Shown: positions 1-10,411 of the stretch, piece by piece
Position numbering within the stretch: position 1 is the first letter of the stretch
How the letters are laid out: each line of letters begins with the position of its first letter
Source of the DNA: Branchipolynoe longqiensis
Lineage: Eukaryota; Annelida; Polychaeta; Phyllodocida; Polynoidae
Length of the DNA: 64,000 bases
Assembly (NCBI GenBank): GCA_030323885.1
Contig: CM059193.1
Span: 51,550,749 to 51,614,748 of the forward strand
Reading direction: 5' to 3'
Translations under genes and position numbers: made by a program
Notes under the pieces: model-generated
What the model was told of the DNA's origin: nothing
The model's input: only the letters and a program-made list of their open reading frames with translations
The model's database searches: none

Positions 1-123
1 CCACTTTAAAAAAAAAGAGATTATTTCAAGTGGCTACCTTTGCCAATATTTGATTTCAAAATATTCCAAATTAATTTAGGAGTGCACACCCATAGACAAT
101 AACCTAGTCTATCAAATTGATTT

Positions 124-623
124 NNNNNNNNNNNNNNNNNNNNNNNNNNNNNNNNNNNNNNNNNNNNNNNNNNNNNNNNNNNNNNNNNNNNNNNNNNNNN
201 NNNNNNNNNNNNNNNNNNNNNNNNNNNNNNNNNNNNNNNNNNNNNNNNNNNNNNNNNNNNNNNNNNNNNNNNNNNNNNNNNNNNNNNNNNNNNNNNNNNN
301 NNNNNNNNNNNNNNNNNNNNNNNNNNNNNNNNNNNNNNNNNNNNNNNNNNNNNNNNNNNNNNNNNNNNNNNNNNNNNNNNNNNNNNNNNNNNNNNNNNNN
401 NNNNNNNNNNNNNNNNNNNNNNNNNNNNNNNNNNNNNNNNNNNNNNNNNNNNNNNNNNNNNNNNNNNNNNNNNNNNNNNNNNNNNNNNNNNNNNNNNNNN
501 NNNNNNNNNNNNNNNNNNNNNNNNNNNNNNNNNNNNNNNNNNNNNNNNNNNNNNNNNNNNNNNNNNNNNNNNNNNNNNNNNNNNNNNNNNNNNNNNNNNN
601 NNNNNNNNNNNNNNNNNNNNNNN
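124..623. other. assembly gap (500 N)
   Basis: A run of exactly 500 N. A round size like this usually marks a scaffold join of unknown length, so features on either side may not be truly adjacent. The roughly 160 bases after it hold only a short TCTAGATT-rich imperfect palindrome at about 675-705. Confidence 0.99.
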
Positions 624-1099
624 GTGTCAGTGTGCTTTGTTAGTTACTCCTAAGTGTTGTCAGGAGCATGGCCATCTAGATTCTAGATTGAATCTAGATT
701 CTGGATTAGATTGCTCCACACACTAATAATAATACACTATACTACACTACAGACACATATGCATCCGAAAATACTACTATTTACTACAACAGTGTACTAC
801 AGGTAACATTTTTGTAGTTACTCAAGCAGCCATATTTTGTGTACTGGAGGTGAATATTGTGTTTAAAGGGACCAGCTATAGCTCGCTGGGACACTGCGCG
901 TACTCCGACAAATGCTCTCCAAGCACAACTTTGTTTAGTTTTTATGTTTAAATGAACCAAGTATGTGTGGGGAGAGTAGGGGACCCACTTCACCACCAGA
1001 AGTGGGTCAGTTCTGAGGCTGGGAATAGCTGGCAGCTGTTGTTTTAAAAATGGCTGGGTGAGTGGAGATAAGGGAGAGTAAAACTGGGGTATTTTCAAT

Positions 1100-1375
1100 C
1101 TTCTTTAGAGTAGTTCAATCAGGAAATATATTTGTGTAATGTAAAATATATGTTAGTACAATTACATTGCATAATTCAATGAGAAACAGATATAGATGAA
1201 AAAATTTTTTTGTTGATGAATGTAAAAAAGGTTCTGCTGTGGATGGGGTTTGAACCCACATCACCAAACAACTTCAGATTACAAGTCCAACACTCTAACC
1301 ACTAGGCCACAGAGACCACACATAATTAGTAGTCTCACTTCAGGCTATTTGTGTATAGGACGTCACATATAAAAG
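1100..1375 (-). repeat. left arm of large inverted repeat with tRNA-like segment
   Basis: This stretch is the reverse complement, with scattered mismatches, of 2262-2545. Read on the minus strand it carries a pol III A box (TGGCCTAGTGG) and a B box (GGTTTGAACCC on the plus strand) spaced as in a tRNA. The minus strand can form an anticodon stem with loop CTTGTAA, which would be a Thr(TGT) anticodon. The acceptor stem and variable loop are irregular, so it is a tRNA pseudogene or tRNA-derived SINE head, not a working tRNA. Weaker similarity between the arms seems to continue to about 780. Confidence 0.75.
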
Positions 1376-1570
1376 GTATGTATGTATGTATGTATGTATG
1401 TATCTATGTATGTATGTATGTAAGTATGTATGTGTGTGTGTGTGCATGCGTGCGTGCGCGCGCCTGCGTGCGTACGTACGTATGTATGTATGTACGTATG
1501 TATGTATGTATGCATGCATGCATGCATGCAGGTAGGTAGGTAGGTATGTACGTATGTATGCACGCACGCA
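1376..1570. repeat. (TATG)n-rich compound microsatellite
   Basis: Tetranucleotide TATG/GTAT repeats mixed with GTGC, CGTA and GTAG units. The tract is complementary in type to the CATA/ACGC tract at 1880-2258, so together they extend the foldback arms. The many open frames here are repeat artefacts. Confidence 0.95.
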
Positions 1571-1878
1571 CATGTGTTCGAGTTAGAGCGTCCGTCTCCC
1601 GTGTTGGTAGATCGTGGGGTTGTGAGTTTGAATCCTGGTCGAGTCAAACCAATGACTTTAATATTGATACTTGTTGCTTCCTAGTCTGGCGCTTGGCATT
1701 ATTAGGATAGGACAAGGACTGGTTGGCTCAGTGTCAGGATAATGTGACTGAGTGGGATATCAGGTCATGGTGCTGATGGCCTGGTATTCCAGTGGGGCAG
1801 CACGATAAAGTTGCCATGAGTGCGCACTGTCACAAGTCGGTACCTGTCCTGATATGACCTTAGATGTTGCTAGCACGC
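1571..1878 (+). mobile_element. tRNA-derived SINE (copy 1), in the foldback loop
   Basis: A member of the SINE family seen about ten times in the window. The order is a tRNA-like head with B-box-like GAGTTTGAATCC, a GTCGAGTCAAACCAATGAC segment, a central conserved part (AGTGTCAGGATAATGTGACT, then CCAGTGGGGCAGCACGATAA), and a 3' part ending GTCCTGATATGACCTTAGATGTTGC. The 3' end runs into the CA-rich microsatellite. No protein is coded; such elements move with LINE machinery. Confidence 0.85.
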
Positions 1879-1879
1879 A

Positions 1880-1950
1880 CACACACACACACACGTGCGT
1901 ACATACGTACGTACATACGTACATACGTACGTACCTGCCTGCCTGCGTAT

Positions 1951-1997
<47 letters not shown>

Positions 1998-2258
1998 CAT
2001 GCACGCATGCATGCATACATACATACATACATACGTACGTACGTACGTACGTACGTACATACATACATACATACATACTACATACATACATACATACATA
2101 CATACATACAACATAATTCGTAACATACATACATACATACATACATACATACATACATACATACATACATACAAACATACATACATACATACATACATAC
2201 ATACATACATACATACATACATACATACATACATACATACATACATACATACATACAT
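1880..2258. repeat. (CATA)n/(ACGC)n compound microsatellite
   Basis: About 380 bases of CACA, ACGT, ACGC and CATA tetranucleotide repeats, interrupted once near 2110-2125. It mirrors the TATG tract at 1376-1570 on the opposite strand. Confidence 0.95.
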
Positions 2259-2261
2259 ACT

Positions 2262-2545
2262 TTTTATATGTGATGTCCTATACACAAATAGCCTGAAGTG
2301 AGACTACTAATTATGTGTGGTCTCTGTGGCCTAGTGGTCAGAGTGTTGGACTTGTAATCTGAAGTTGTTTGGTGGTGTGGGTTCAAACCCCATCCACAGC
2401 AGAACCTTTTTTACATTCATCAACGAAAAAACGTTTTTCATCTATATCTGTTTCTCATCGAATCATGCAATGTAATTGTACTAACATATATTTTATATTA
2501 TGCAAATATATTTCCTCATTGCACTACTCTAACGAAGATTGAAAA
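2262..2545 (+). repeat. right arm of large inverted repeat with tRNA-like segment
   Basis: Reverse complement of the left arm. It contains GTGGCCTAGTGGTC (A box) and GGTTCAAACCC (B box). A Thr-like anticodon loop, CTTGTAA, sits between stems TTGGA and TCTGA. A diverged continuation with a CCCGGCGA...GTCCCTTTAA segment runs to about 2820 and resembles the reverse complement of 780-960. Confidence 0.75.
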
Positions 2546-3016
2546 TACCTCAGTATTACCCTCCCTTCTCTCCACTCAACCAGCCAATGGCACAACAATC
2601 TAGGTCACTCTCCTGTACACCACCAAGTGGAAAAGTTCAGTACTAAGCATGTACCACCCCTGTGGCACACATCTGAACTATTCTGAGTTCGTTTGTTTTC
2701 CCGGCGACGAATATCTCGTCCCTTTAATATTTTCGACGCATCTGCCTGCATTAGCTCATGTACTTCTCAGTTTTCCCCAAAGATGGCGGCACGAGCACGA
2801 TTTTAGATATGGTTCTGCCACCTAGTGGAAGTTATAGTCAGTACATGAAACTGTTTCCCTGTCCTTCATGTTATCAAGCAAAGCCATGAAGTTTGAACGA
2901 GTAATTGTAGTATTTAATTTGTTAGTACCCATAACTGAAATGGATTTATTTGAAATGCAGTTTTAGTTAATAATATATTTAAAACGGCCTTTCCGTCATT
3001 CAGCCTAGCCTACAGG

Positions 3017-4257
3017 GGCATCCCAGATAGCACACAGCCATCGGGCCGACGTCGGCTATTGGTCGCACCGTCGCCACCGACTTTCCACCATCGGGCCGAC
3101 GGCGGCGTTCCGACGTTAGGTTTCAATCCCTTTCCACTTTTGAGCCACCATTGGGCCACCGTCGGGCCAACGGCAGTAGCCCGCCTCTGGTTTGGATTGA
3201 TTTTTCAGATTCGAGCCACCGTCGGGCTACCGTCGGCCCGACGGTGGTGGGCCGACGTTCCGACGTTAGGTTTCAATCCCTTTCCACTTTTGAGCCACCG
3301 TCTGGCCACTGTCGGGCCGACGGCAGTAGCCCGCCGCTGGTTTGGATTGATTTTTCACATTCGAGCCACCGTCGGGCCAACGTCGGCCCGACGGTGTTGA
3401 TACGCGCATGCGCAGTTCGTTAAATATATTTTCCAGCTCGAGTCGCCATAGGCACATGTGCGATCGTTGAGCAGCGTTCTTTTTCTACCAATAACACCAG
3501 AAATCCCAGGAATTTTAAGGAATTATTTAACAGGTTTGTTTATTAATATGTTTAAATTATTTTGTAAAAGTTTGGTAATTTATTACGAAGTATTAATGGA
3601 ATTATTCGTGTTAATACAATTTGAATTATCCGATACGGTTTGTTTACTTCGAATCACCACCGGAACACGTGCGATCGTTGAGCAGCGTTCTTTTTCTACA
3701 AATAACTCCAGAAATCGCACAAATTTTAAGGAATTCTTTTTACAGGTTTGTTTATTAATATGTTTAGATTATTTTGTAAAAGTTTAGTAATTTATTAGGA
3801 TGTATTAATGGAATTATTCGTGTTAATACGATTTGAATTACGCTGTACGGAATGTTGACGAAGAACCGCCATCTTCGTTTTTTCCGAGAAGACACTGTCA
3901 CTATAGTGTCAATACGTACAGGTTTTCTATTTATTTTGAATAAATATATTGTGTCGGGCCTATGGCGGCAGCCGCCGTCGGGCCGACGTTGTTTTGTCCA
4001 ACCTGCCGCCGTCGAACCTAATTTATAAGGTTTTCTACTTATTTTGAATGAATATATTGTGTCGGGCCTACGGCGGCAGCCGCCGTCGGGCCGACGTTGT
4101 TTTGTCCAACCTGCCGTGTCGGGCCTACGGCGGCAGCCGCCGTCGAGCCGACGGTGGGATGTTGGACAATACAACGTCGGCCCAACGACGATTTCCACCG
4201 TTGGCCCGACGGAGAGGCCCGCCGTCGGGCCGACGGCTGTGTGCTATCTGGGATGCC
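3017..4257. mobile_element. non-autonomous DNA transposon with CCCAGATAGCACACAGCC ends
   Basis: The two ends are inverted copies of GGCATCCCAGATAGCACACAGCC followed by (A/G)TCGG. No transposase is coded. The interior is packed with direct and inverted copies of GTCGGGCCGACGG-like words. It also carries tandem duplications: a 150-bp unit twice at about 3107-3406, a 211-bp unit twice at about 3458-3880, and a GTGTCGGGCCTA unit about three times at 3951-4150. Because the word next to the terminal repeat is the one repeated inside, the repeats may be transposase-binding sites; that is inference. No clear target-site duplication was found. Confidence 0.85.
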
Positions 4258-4583
4258 TCCAATATAAGGAGGGTCAGAAATTAAACAGACCTCTCAAAGT
4301 TATATTCGACTCAGTTGAAACGCAGGAGTCTGTTATGAGCAACTTGAACAAACTCAAGGATGCTCCCGATAAAGTAAAGAACTTAGGAGTATGTTACGAT
4401 CTCGACAAAGAATATCGTAAAGCTCTTAGCGAACATGTACAAGGTGCTAAGGAAAAAACTGATCGGTCAAAAAAACTGGATTTACAAGGTCCAGGATCCT
4501 CCCTGGAATATAAAAGAGTTAAAAATAAGAAAGCAAGGTCAGGAAAAATAGATCATAGAATAGACTATAAAGTAAACAATTGA
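4258..4583 (+). pseudogene. fragment resembling the C-terminal part of a LINE ORF1 protein
   Basis: An open frame runs out of the transposon end and stops at 4583. The translated part begins near YKEGQKLNRPLKVIFDSVET and continues with a charged, Lys-rich tail. The pattern (RPLKV.F.S, then a Lys-rich segment with a short D..Y/R...L...A motif) is like retrotransposon ORF1 RNA-binding proteins. It has no start codon of its own, because the upstream part was replaced by the DNA transposon. A fragment of an unrelated cellular exon is an alternative. Confidence 0.45.
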
Positions 4584-4810
4584 TCATAAAAAATATGATT
4601 ATTAGTTTTTATCATATACTTATTGAATTATCTAGAGGGATACTAGGCATAGTTGGACCTATGATTATCATTATGTATGATGATTCACATTGATGAAGTG
4701 TAATTGATTTTCAGCAGGCTGCACGGTGAAGGGAAGTAACTAATGGCAGTAAGATGACAACTCTGAACTATTGGGGAATGACTTTCTGATCACTAAAAAT
4801 GGCATGAACT
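4584..4810. other. unassigned spacer
   Basis: AT-rich sequence between the ORF1-like fragment and the YR retrotransposon. I see no gene or clear repeat in it. Confidence 0.6.
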
Positions 4811-5091
4811 AATTGTCCATGTTAGCGCTAACATGGGTAATTCGCAGCGTGACGTGGGGTGGTAGACCTCTCAAGCTTCACAACCACCGAACCGCCACCT
4901 GCCGATTTACAGACAAACTAACCCCGCTCGGATTGCCCTAGTGCAACCCCACCGTACCCTAGCACCCGACCCTGCTGCCACCTATCGCCTCAAAAGCGCA
5001 CCATATGAAACCACACTGACCGCTCGCACATGACCAACCATCAGTCGCCGATTGGATACAAACCCGCCCACTACAACCAGACTGATTCAGC
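4811..5091 (+). repeat. split direct repeat A1 of the Ngaro-type element
   Basis: 281 bases matching 9984-10264 with a few percent difference. It begins AATTGT and then the perfect 20-bp palindrome CCATGTTAGCGCTAACATGG at 4817-4836. The match ends at CAGACTGATTCAGC. Confidence 0.93.
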
Positions 5092-6308
5092 AAAGGATCC
5101 GCTGCCGCAGGACCGCCACGCGAACGCCAAAAGAAAAAAGGATGCCGAAACGAACAATCAGATCCAGAGGTCGCCCTTGCTCCATAGTGACAAAAGTATT
5201 CATCACAACCTCTAAAGGAACACGACCCGCGGGATCGTCCGTACATACGCCCTCCAACAGCGAGTCAGACGGCTGCCACCAACAACGGTCAAGCCAATCG
5301 ACGTCTCCGATCATCGGACTTCACAGGATAGAGAAGACACTAACTGTCAAGCTGGACACAGTTACGAGTGCCATCATGTCTAGGATCAACGCCCTGGAGA
5401 CTGCTAAGGACCGAGTGTCCGTCACGACGATGAACAATGCGGCAGCCGCAGCCTCCGACCCACGTGGCGCGCGTAATGGCCACTGCAGCGACAGCCCGAG
5501 ACGGCATCGACGCAGTAGGAGCCGCTCACGCACTAGGACGTCCACACGATCACCAGACAGATGGAGCCATTACGATCGCCGTGAGGACAGCTTTCGAAAC
5601 CGCAGGAGGAATAATCGGAAAAGATCCCCATCCTACACCGATTCTGAGTCGGACCATAGGGGATCAATCGAGGACCTATTCAAGGACAAAGGATCGCGCT
5701 CAAACAAAAGAGGTAGGATCTCATTAATGCCACACACCTTTGTAATCTGAGGGGACAGGAAAGGCAAGGTGGGCCTTGGCGAGAGTATGTGCATGGAGTA
5801 CTTTAGTGCGTTGTTCCGTATGTGCAAAGATTCAAGTGTGCCCAGGTCATGGATAGAGCCATTACGCGAACAACAGGAGCAACTCAGTACAATGGCACTG
5901 GACTGGGACTGGGACACATGCATACTCTGGTCCAAACGCGTTTTTAGCATGATAGACGATAGGCGCCTGCCATGTGGTTGGGATGATGTATATGCAATCA
6001 AAGACGTACAACGGGACGCCCAGGCAGTTGACACACCCCTGGCGACTAAAAAGAAGAAAACAACGGACTACTACAAACGCCCAGAAGAATACGGAGGATA
6101 CGATTACGGTAACCATACCGAGTTCTCCACGGCCACAGACGGCCGGCCCTGCCATCAATGGAACTGGGGCAACGACTTTGGCCACTCATCAACACACGGT
6201 ACATTACCCAACCATTACTGCCAAGTCTGTGCATGGTGCGCAAATAAATACCGGAAAGCAAACCCGCACCGTGAGAAGGAATTCAACAACAAAAAACGAG
6301 CTCTCTAG
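5052..6308 (+). pseudogene. gag-like protein of the Ngaro-type element
   Basis: A single frame (about 419 codons) is interrupted by one TGA at 5748-5750. The N-terminal half is Ser/Arg-rich and basic (many RS/RR pairs around 5490-5640), consistent with nucleic-acid binding. The second half has a Trp-rich segment (LDWDWDTCILWSKRVFSMID) and a Cys/His cluster near the end, in the order C..WN, H, H, C..C..C. The same order occurs in the gag of the YR-type element at 28836-30053, which supports the assignment. The true start is uncertain: 5052 lies inside A1, and other ATGs follow. It would form the element's ribonucleoprotein particle. Confidence 0.7.
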
Positions 6309-6496
6309 AAGAAGCAAGCAGCCGAGTCAGAATCATCAAGCATCACCGACGCAGCACGGTCGGGTTTTCAGTAAATCGGCCGGCGGCAGCACCCACAGTT
6401 CCCTACGGCGGTGCTGAGCTTCCATCCGATGACAATAACTGAAACAACACACATGGTGAGCGACCTAGCATTAAGCCCAACAACCTTGACACCGGG

Positions 6497-8365
6497 TTGA
6501 GTAGTTCAACCACGACCATCCACCTCACAATCCCACAACCCACCCCGCCACCTGCCCCCCTCGTCATTCACCCCGCACACTCCCCTGCTCATGCCACTCC
6601 TGACCCACTTAATGCCACGTTCTTAACCATCACCGCCAGCTCCCCTCCACCATTAAGTGGGTCACTCTCCCCCCTCCCCGGGCACACACCTCCCGGGGCC
6701 GTGGCACGCATGTCCGCCACCAACGCCCGCCGCTCCCACCCCAGTACCCACGCCATCGCTGACCCAGTTAACACCACATGCTCAAGGAACACTCCCACCG
6801 CCTCGCCCCAACCACACACATCCGGTCTCTCACCCCCACGCCTCAACCCCGTCACCCCCCCCCCCCCTGCAGTGGCCACACCCCCTCCCTCGGCGTTCTA
6901 TACACACCCGACACACCCACCCACCAACGCCGGACCAACACAGCCAGTGGCCACCGTGCCCCCGCCCTCCCCACCCAACCACCAACTAACATTAAAAGTG
7001 GTGCAGCCCTCCCAAACATCGTCGGTGTCTACCCACAAGTCAACGAAGCAGTGGACTGACAAGGCTCTTACGTACGACGACAGACGACGAGCAGACGAAG
7101 ACATCAATGCTATAACCAACAACGACCTAATAACCTCGGCCGTCCCTTACAACCCTCCCCACACACCGGCATCTTATCGACTGACCCTCGAGAACATCTG
7201 GCTGACGACCATCCCCGGCGTGTGGTCCGACGAGAGCTATCGCGACATATACAATAAAGTTCGTGAAACAGGGCTTCCCAATCACATGGTCGCCCGAGTA
7301 CCCATCCCATCAGGCCTCATAATAAACAAATGGAGACAATACCTCGATGGCTACCATGACCAACAACTAGTCGAATACCTCGAGTTCGGCTGGCCGGCCG
7401 ACTTCAGCGGAGACCAGCCACCAATCCCCTCGATCGCCAACCACTAGGAGGACCCAGGTCACATGACCTGGATAGAGAGATACTTACACACCGAGGTCGG
7501 ACACGGCGCACTCCTGGGCCCGTTCGCGAGTCCCCCCTTCGCCCCCTGGGCGCAGACCAGCCCCATGATGACCAGCTCCAAAAAGAACACCAACGAGAGG
7601 CGGGTCATCATGGACCTCAGCTACCCTAGGGGCGCGAGTGTTAACACTGGCATCAGGAAGGGCCAGTACCTAGGACGGTCTGCGACCTACACCCTGCCAG
7701 GCATACAAGACCTCGCCGACGAGGTGACCCGTCTGGGTGACACCTGCTACCTATGCTCAGCAGATCTGGCAAGGGCGTACCATCAACTCCGTGCTTGCCC
7801 ACTTTCTGTCCCACTATACGGGATAAATTTACATGGACTAACCTACTTCGATGTCGCCCCGCCGTTCGGATGCCGTACTTCCTCCTTAGCATGCGCCCGA
7901 ACAACCAACGCCATGGTCTACCTCCTGAGTCAGCGGGGCCACCACGCACTCTGCTACCTCGATGATTTCGTTGGGGTGGCCCCTTCTGTCGTGAAAGCAG
8001 GGGACGCATACGAGGACATTATCAACCTCGCCGGCGAACTCGGAGTCGCCCTCTCCCCGGCCAAGTGCGTGCCACCAACCAAGAGCCTTGAATGGCTAGG
8101 ATACCTCATCTCAGCAAGTGAAATGACCCTCCGAATACCAGACATCAAACTCTCGGACATCCTCGCGGAGTGCAGACTATGGTCGACTGGGCGAAGCGCC
8201 TCCCGTCGAGACCTACAGAGACTAGTGGGCAGGCTCCAACACGTAGCACACTGTGTCCAGCCAGCCCGCCGCTTCATGAGTAGGATACTTACAGCCCTCA
8301 TGCCCCTCCGACGGGCAAGCACACTGTGCCTCGGGAGCTCGCAATGGACAGTGCGTGGTTCCTGA
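6497..8365 (+). pseudogene. pol: proline-rich leader plus reverse transcriptase of the Ngaro-type element
   Basis: One frame from 6497 to 8365 is broken only by a TAG at 7445-7447. The first about 170 codons are low-complexity Pro/Thr/Ser sequence, probably a linker. The RT domain follows. It shows SADLARAYHQLRA (motif A aspartate), FGCRTSSLACA, and the catalytic box CYLDDFVGVAPS near 7950-7985. After it comes SLEWLGYLIS, the usual RT palm end, and then a thumb segment with RRDLQRLVGRLQH. RNase H follows in the same polyprotein after a frameshift between 8365 and 8543. The enzyme copies the element's RNA into DNA. YLDD with both catalytic Asp is intact, so damage is limited. Confidence 0.85.
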
Positions 8366-8542
8366 GGTACGCCGAAACCACAAATGGCATCGTCCTCCTT
8401 CACCCCGACCCAGCCGAGGAATAGACGATCTAGTGCGACTCCACACTAAAAGGGGGCGGGGCCTACTCCCCCAAAGGTTTCTTCTCGGAGGAGTACCCCC
8501 CCCGCCATAACCGATCGCGCCTACAACATCACCCAGCTAGAA

Positions 8543-8893
8543 GTGATAAACCTGGTTGTCGCCCTCAACAATCTTGCCCTCTTCAATCCCCACACCTACA
8601 CTGTGATGGTCAACACCGACAAGCAGGCCTCGCAGGCAGTACTATCCTCGGGCGCCGGTCGCGACCCCATGCTCTGCGCCTGCGCCCGCAAGGTCTGGAG
8701 GATCGCCGCCACCCGCAGCTGCCTAGTCAAGGTGGTCCACAAGCCGGGGAAGGAACTGGTGCTCGCTGATGCACTCAGCAGGCGCCACAATGACCCCATA
8801 GCCAACACACGGGCCCGCATCATGTGCATGGAAAGAGGCATCGAACGCATCAGAGTACATCACTGCCTAGACCAATACGGACCCCCACTCTAG
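8543..8893 (+). pseudogene. RNase H domain of the Ngaro-type pol
   Basis: The frame contains VNTDKQASQAVLSS (Asp of the RNase H core, where TDN is more usual) and VLADALSRRHND (last catalytic Asp, typical LADALSR box). An upstream segment, YNITQLEVINLVVAL at about 8522-8560, supplies the catalytic Glu but lies partly ahead of the first ATG. The domain would degrade the RNA strand of RNA-DNA hybrids. It is separated from the RT by a frameshift in a C/G-rich stretch (8440-8510). It ends inside the start of the recombinase frame, an overlap of 70 bases in a different frame. Confidence 0.75.
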
Positions 8894-9891
8894 ATCTCTC
8901 TCCCTGGGAAGCTCGTATATTTGCCTCTCTCTTCCCAGGTGACCCGAACGACGACCGGAAGCACATACTGAAGCTACTCGACGCCGGACTCTCCGCTGGA
9001 ACCTGGAGGAACAAGCGACTACAGTCGAAGAAGTACACAGACTTCGCAAGAACGAGGGGATTCAAACCGCAGAAGCCCACCCAGATGGACGTCATGGCCT
9101 TCATTGCCCATCTCGACAAGACACTCAGGTCCCTGGGCGCCGTACTCAATTACCTCAGTGGGGCCCAGACCTGGACTAGGTTGCTCGGCGGCGCCCCCGA
9201 GGGCTTCGACACCTATCCGTTCCAGTTGGTTAAGAGGGGAGTGACCCGGACATCGATAAACGTCCCAGCGCCAGCCCCGCCCCTCTCCACGACCCAGCTA
9301 GAGGCCATTGTACGGTACTTCAAGGCCGGGGGCGCTGCTGCACTGGCCCTCACCGCCGCCACCCTCATGATGTTCTTCAACCTCTTGCGGCAGAGCAACG
9401 TGGTCATTCCGAACAGCCACTCAACCCGCCACACCCTCAAACGACGCGACATCACCAACGAGGTGGGCGGCCTCCGCATACACATACGTTCCACCAAGGC
9501 CTCCAGATCCCGGGCCAACCAATACGCCATACAACTACACATCATACCCAACTCGCTGTGCTGCCCGGTCAGCGCGTGGCATCGCTACACCGACGCAAAC
9601 CCAGGCGGCCCCTCCGACTTTGCGTTCGTCACCCCAGATGGACGCCCCTTGACTGCCACTATCCTGACCACCGCCATTCGCAGGGCCCTCCAGACCCTAC
9701 CACCACCCTGCGCCGAAGTCCTTCACCCTGCACGGCATCCGGAGAGGCGGAGCCCAGGCCTGCGCGAAGGCATGGACCCCGGCCGACGACGTCCGAGAAC
9801 TCGGTGCCTGGAGATCGGATGCCATGTATGGTTACGTACCTAAAAAAGCTTTCTTGGTGGCCACTCGGGCACTCTCTACCTTATTTGGTTG
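8824..9891 (+). pseudogene. tyrosine recombinase of the Ngaro-type element
   Basis: It starts with an N-terminal helical domain (about residues 45-110) and continues into the catalytic domain. The first catalytic Arg is in FFNLLRQSNVV (codon 9388-9390). The HxxR box is HGIRRGG at about 9731. The C-terminal ELGAWRSDAMYGYV contains the nucleophile Tyr candidates at 9827 and 9833. A one-base frameshift near 9718 separates the Arg box from the HxxR-Tyr part, so the first frame runs on to 9843 with a wrong tail. Read in the second frame, the domain ends with TGA at 9889-9891. The enzyme would insert a circular cDNA by strand exchange, replacing the integrase of LTR elements. All expected catalytic residues are present. 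Confidence 0.85.
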
Positions 9892-9977
9892 AGATTGCCG
9901 AGGTTCCTGTTGTGTGATCTTGAGTAGGTAACTGTCCAACTGTCCTGAATAAATGCAAATTAAACCACACCTGTCTC
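9887..9977 (+). repeat. split direct repeat B1 of the Ngaro-type element
   Basis: 91 bases matching 10321-10411 with about five differences. It begins GGTTGAGATTGCC and contains a possible polyadenylation signal, AATAAA, at about 9948-9953. It overlaps the last codons of the recombinase. Confidence 0.92.
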
Positions 9978-9983
9978 TTTGTG

Positions 9984-10264
9984 AATTGTCCATGTTAGGG
10001 CTAACATGGGTAATTCGCAGCGGGATGTGGGGTGGTAGAGCTCTCAAGCTTCACAACCACCGAACCGCCACCTGCCGATTTACGGACAAACTAACCCCGC
10101 TCGGATTGCCCTAGCGCAACCCCATCGTACCCCAGCACCCGACCCTGCTGCCACCTATCGCCTCAAAAGCGCATCATACGAAACCACGCTGACCGCTCGC
10201 ACACGACCAACCATCAGTCGCCGATTGGATACAAACCCGCCCACTACAACCAGACTGATTCAGC
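9984..10264 (+). repeat. split direct repeat A2 of the Ngaro-type element
   Basis: Second 281-base copy of A1. Its palindrome, at 9990-10009, has one central change (CCATGTTAGGGCTAACATGG). A 56-base unique segment, 10265-10320, separates it from B2. Confidence 0.93.
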
Positions 10265-10320
10265 CGCCGCCCACCCCTCAACTACAAAGGGACAGTAGAT
10301 CGTGGCGGTCGAGGCAGTAG

Positions 10321-10411
10321 GGTTGAGATTGCCAAGGTTCCTGTTGTCTGATCTTGAGTATGTAACTGTCCAACTGTCCTGAATAAATGCAAATTATACC
10401 ACACCTGTCTC
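10321..10411 (+). repeat. split direct repeat B2 of the Ngaro-type element
   Basis: Second copy of B1, again with an AATAAA signal. It marks the right end of the element; sequence after CCTGTCTC is unlike the element. Confidence 0.92.

Larger units (their letters stand above)
4811..10411 (+). mobile_element. Ngaro-type tyrosine-recombinase retrotransposon, nearly complete
   Basis: Ordered gag, reverse transcriptase, RNase H and tyrosine recombinase reading frames are bounded by split direct repeats arranged A1-body-B1-A2-B2. A1 and A2 are both 281 bases, and B1 and B2 are both 91 bases. This layout, with a YR in place of an integrase and no visible methyltransferase domain, is that of Ngaro/PAT-type elements of the DIRS order. 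Such elements are thought to move through a circular DNA intermediate inserted by the recombinase, usually without a target-site duplication. The copy is damaged by a few in-frame stops and frameshifts, so it is probably inactive, but the repeats are well conserved. GC content is clearly higher than in the flanks. Confidence 0.88.

Noticed and set aside
117..653. 178-codon frame
   Set aside because: It consists almost entirely of the N gap.
1340..2301. many long frames on both strands
   Set aside because: Tetranucleotide microsatellites translate as Tyr-Ile-His-Thr or Met-Tyr-Val-Cys repeats in all frames; not genes.
2318..2402. tRNA-Thr gene
   Set aside because: A and B boxes and an anticodon stem are present, but acceptor pairing is poor and the variable loop too long; treated as tRNA-derived.
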